Shown: positions 4,719 to 5,018 of the stretch, one piece after another
Numbering within the stretch: the stretch's first letter is position 1
Layout: every line of letters begins with the position of its first letter
The notes under the pieces: generated by a model
What the model was told of the DNA's origin: nothing
The model's database searches: none
Seen by the model: the letters and a program-made list of their open reading frames with translations, nothing else
Program-made: the position numbers and the translations under genes
Assembly: GCA_013044415.1 (NCBI GenBank)
Contig: JABEUO010000080.1
Coordinates: forward strand, 1-5,018
Direction of reading: 5' to 3'
DNA length: 5,018 bases
From: Acidimicrobiaceae bacterium
Lineage (GTDB): Bacteria > Actinomycetota > Acidimicrobiia > Acidimicrobiales > Acidimicrobiaceae

Positions 4719-5018
4719 AAACCTTTGTTGCTCAATTCGTAGACCATCGCGAGTTCGCCCTCGCAACTGAGATCAAAGTGATCTAAGCCTGAAGCTGGAT
4801 CAAGGACCCTGAATCGGTGCCTCTCATACAGCGCAATCGCCCTTGCGTTTGCCCGACGTACTTCTAGTACCACCTTCGAGGCCGATTGATTTCGAGCCCA
4901 CTCTTTCACCGCTTCTACTAGTCGGTCACCGGTTCCGGTACCTCTTGCCCAAGGCGCAACCCAAAGGGAAATCAGAACCACGACGCGCTCTACCTTGTCC
5001 ATCGCACTAACCATGCCA
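4715..5018 (-). CDS. GNAT-family N-acetyltransferase, C-terminal part (5' end outside window)
   Basis: The visible 100 codons carry the acetyl-CoA half of a GNAT fold. Counting from the methionine at 5014, a strand VVVLISLWVAP (11-21) leads into the pyrophosphate-binding loop RGTGTG (24-29), then a helix to WARNQSASK (39-47), the strand VVLEV (48-52), the N56-ARAIALYERHRF helix typical of RimI-like enzymes, and a final strand ELAMVYEL (87-94). A full GNAT protein needs about 60-80 more residues at the N-terminus. The methionine at 5014 is therefore most likely internal (the frame stays open to the window edge, preceded by Gly), not the start. The acyl acceptor cannot be told from this half. 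The gene is convergent with the sulfurtransferase gene, overlapping by TTAA at 4715-4718. Its C-terminus ends in SNKGF. Confidence 0.85.
   Translation of the reverse strand, partial: GMVSAMDKVERVVVLISLWVAPWARGTGTGDRLVEAVKEWARNQSASKVVLEVRRANARAIALYERHRFRVLDPASGLDHFDLSCEGELAMVYELSNKGF

Noticed and set aside
5012..5014. ATG at 5014 as the start of the acetyltransferase
   Set aside because: It would give a GNAT protein lacking its N-terminal half. The frame remains open to the window edge, so the gene is better read as truncated by the window.

Overview
The window reads as an ordinary stretch of bacterial chromosome. It is probably from an actinobacterium. The reasons are an MshB/Mca-type AHPDDE deacetylase, a long 3-mercaptopyruvate-type sulfurtransferase with a CGSGITA loop, a radical SAM/SPASM protein of a type I remember mainly from actinobacteria, and GTG starts. 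Base composition looks close to balanced, which is low for that phylum. An acidimicrobial lineage (Acidithrix/Acidimicrobium-like) would fit, but this is inference from style and not a database result.

Layout: (i) 62-613 (+) encodes a small membrane-anchored extracytoplasmic protein of unknown function. (ii) 614-1187 has no convincing gene. It holds short palindromes and an 11-bp perfect tandem repeat that folds into a bulged hairpin (859-892). (iii) 1188-2000 (+) is a PIG-L/LmbE-family zinc deacetylase or amidase. (iv) 1997-3223 (-) is a radical SAM protein with a C-terminal cysteine-rich SPASM-like region, resembling the uncharacterised TIGR04053 group. (v) 3237-3851 has no strong gene. It holds a possible 29-residue ORF on the minus strand, a weak 114-codon minus-strand ORF and several palindromes. 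(vi) 3852-4718 (+) is a two-domain sulfurtransferase. (vii) 4715-5018 (-) is the C-terminal part of a GNAT acetyltransferase that runs off the right edge.

The genes do not form one operon. The complete and partial genes from the deacetylase onward make two convergent pairs, and each pair overlaps by exactly four bases at its stop codons (TTAG at 1997-2000, TTAA at 4715-4718). The first overlap sits in the loop of an imperfect hairpin that could end transcription from one or both sides. A deacetylase of the mycothiol-enzyme family and a persulfide-forming sulfurtransferase both suggest low-molecular-weight thiol or sulfur chemistry, but their separation makes a shared pathway only a guess. I see no clear mobile element, CRISPR array, rRNA or tRNA, and no obvious new multi-gene system. 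The most open question is the function of the radical SAM protein and whether anything encoded just upstream of it belongs with it.
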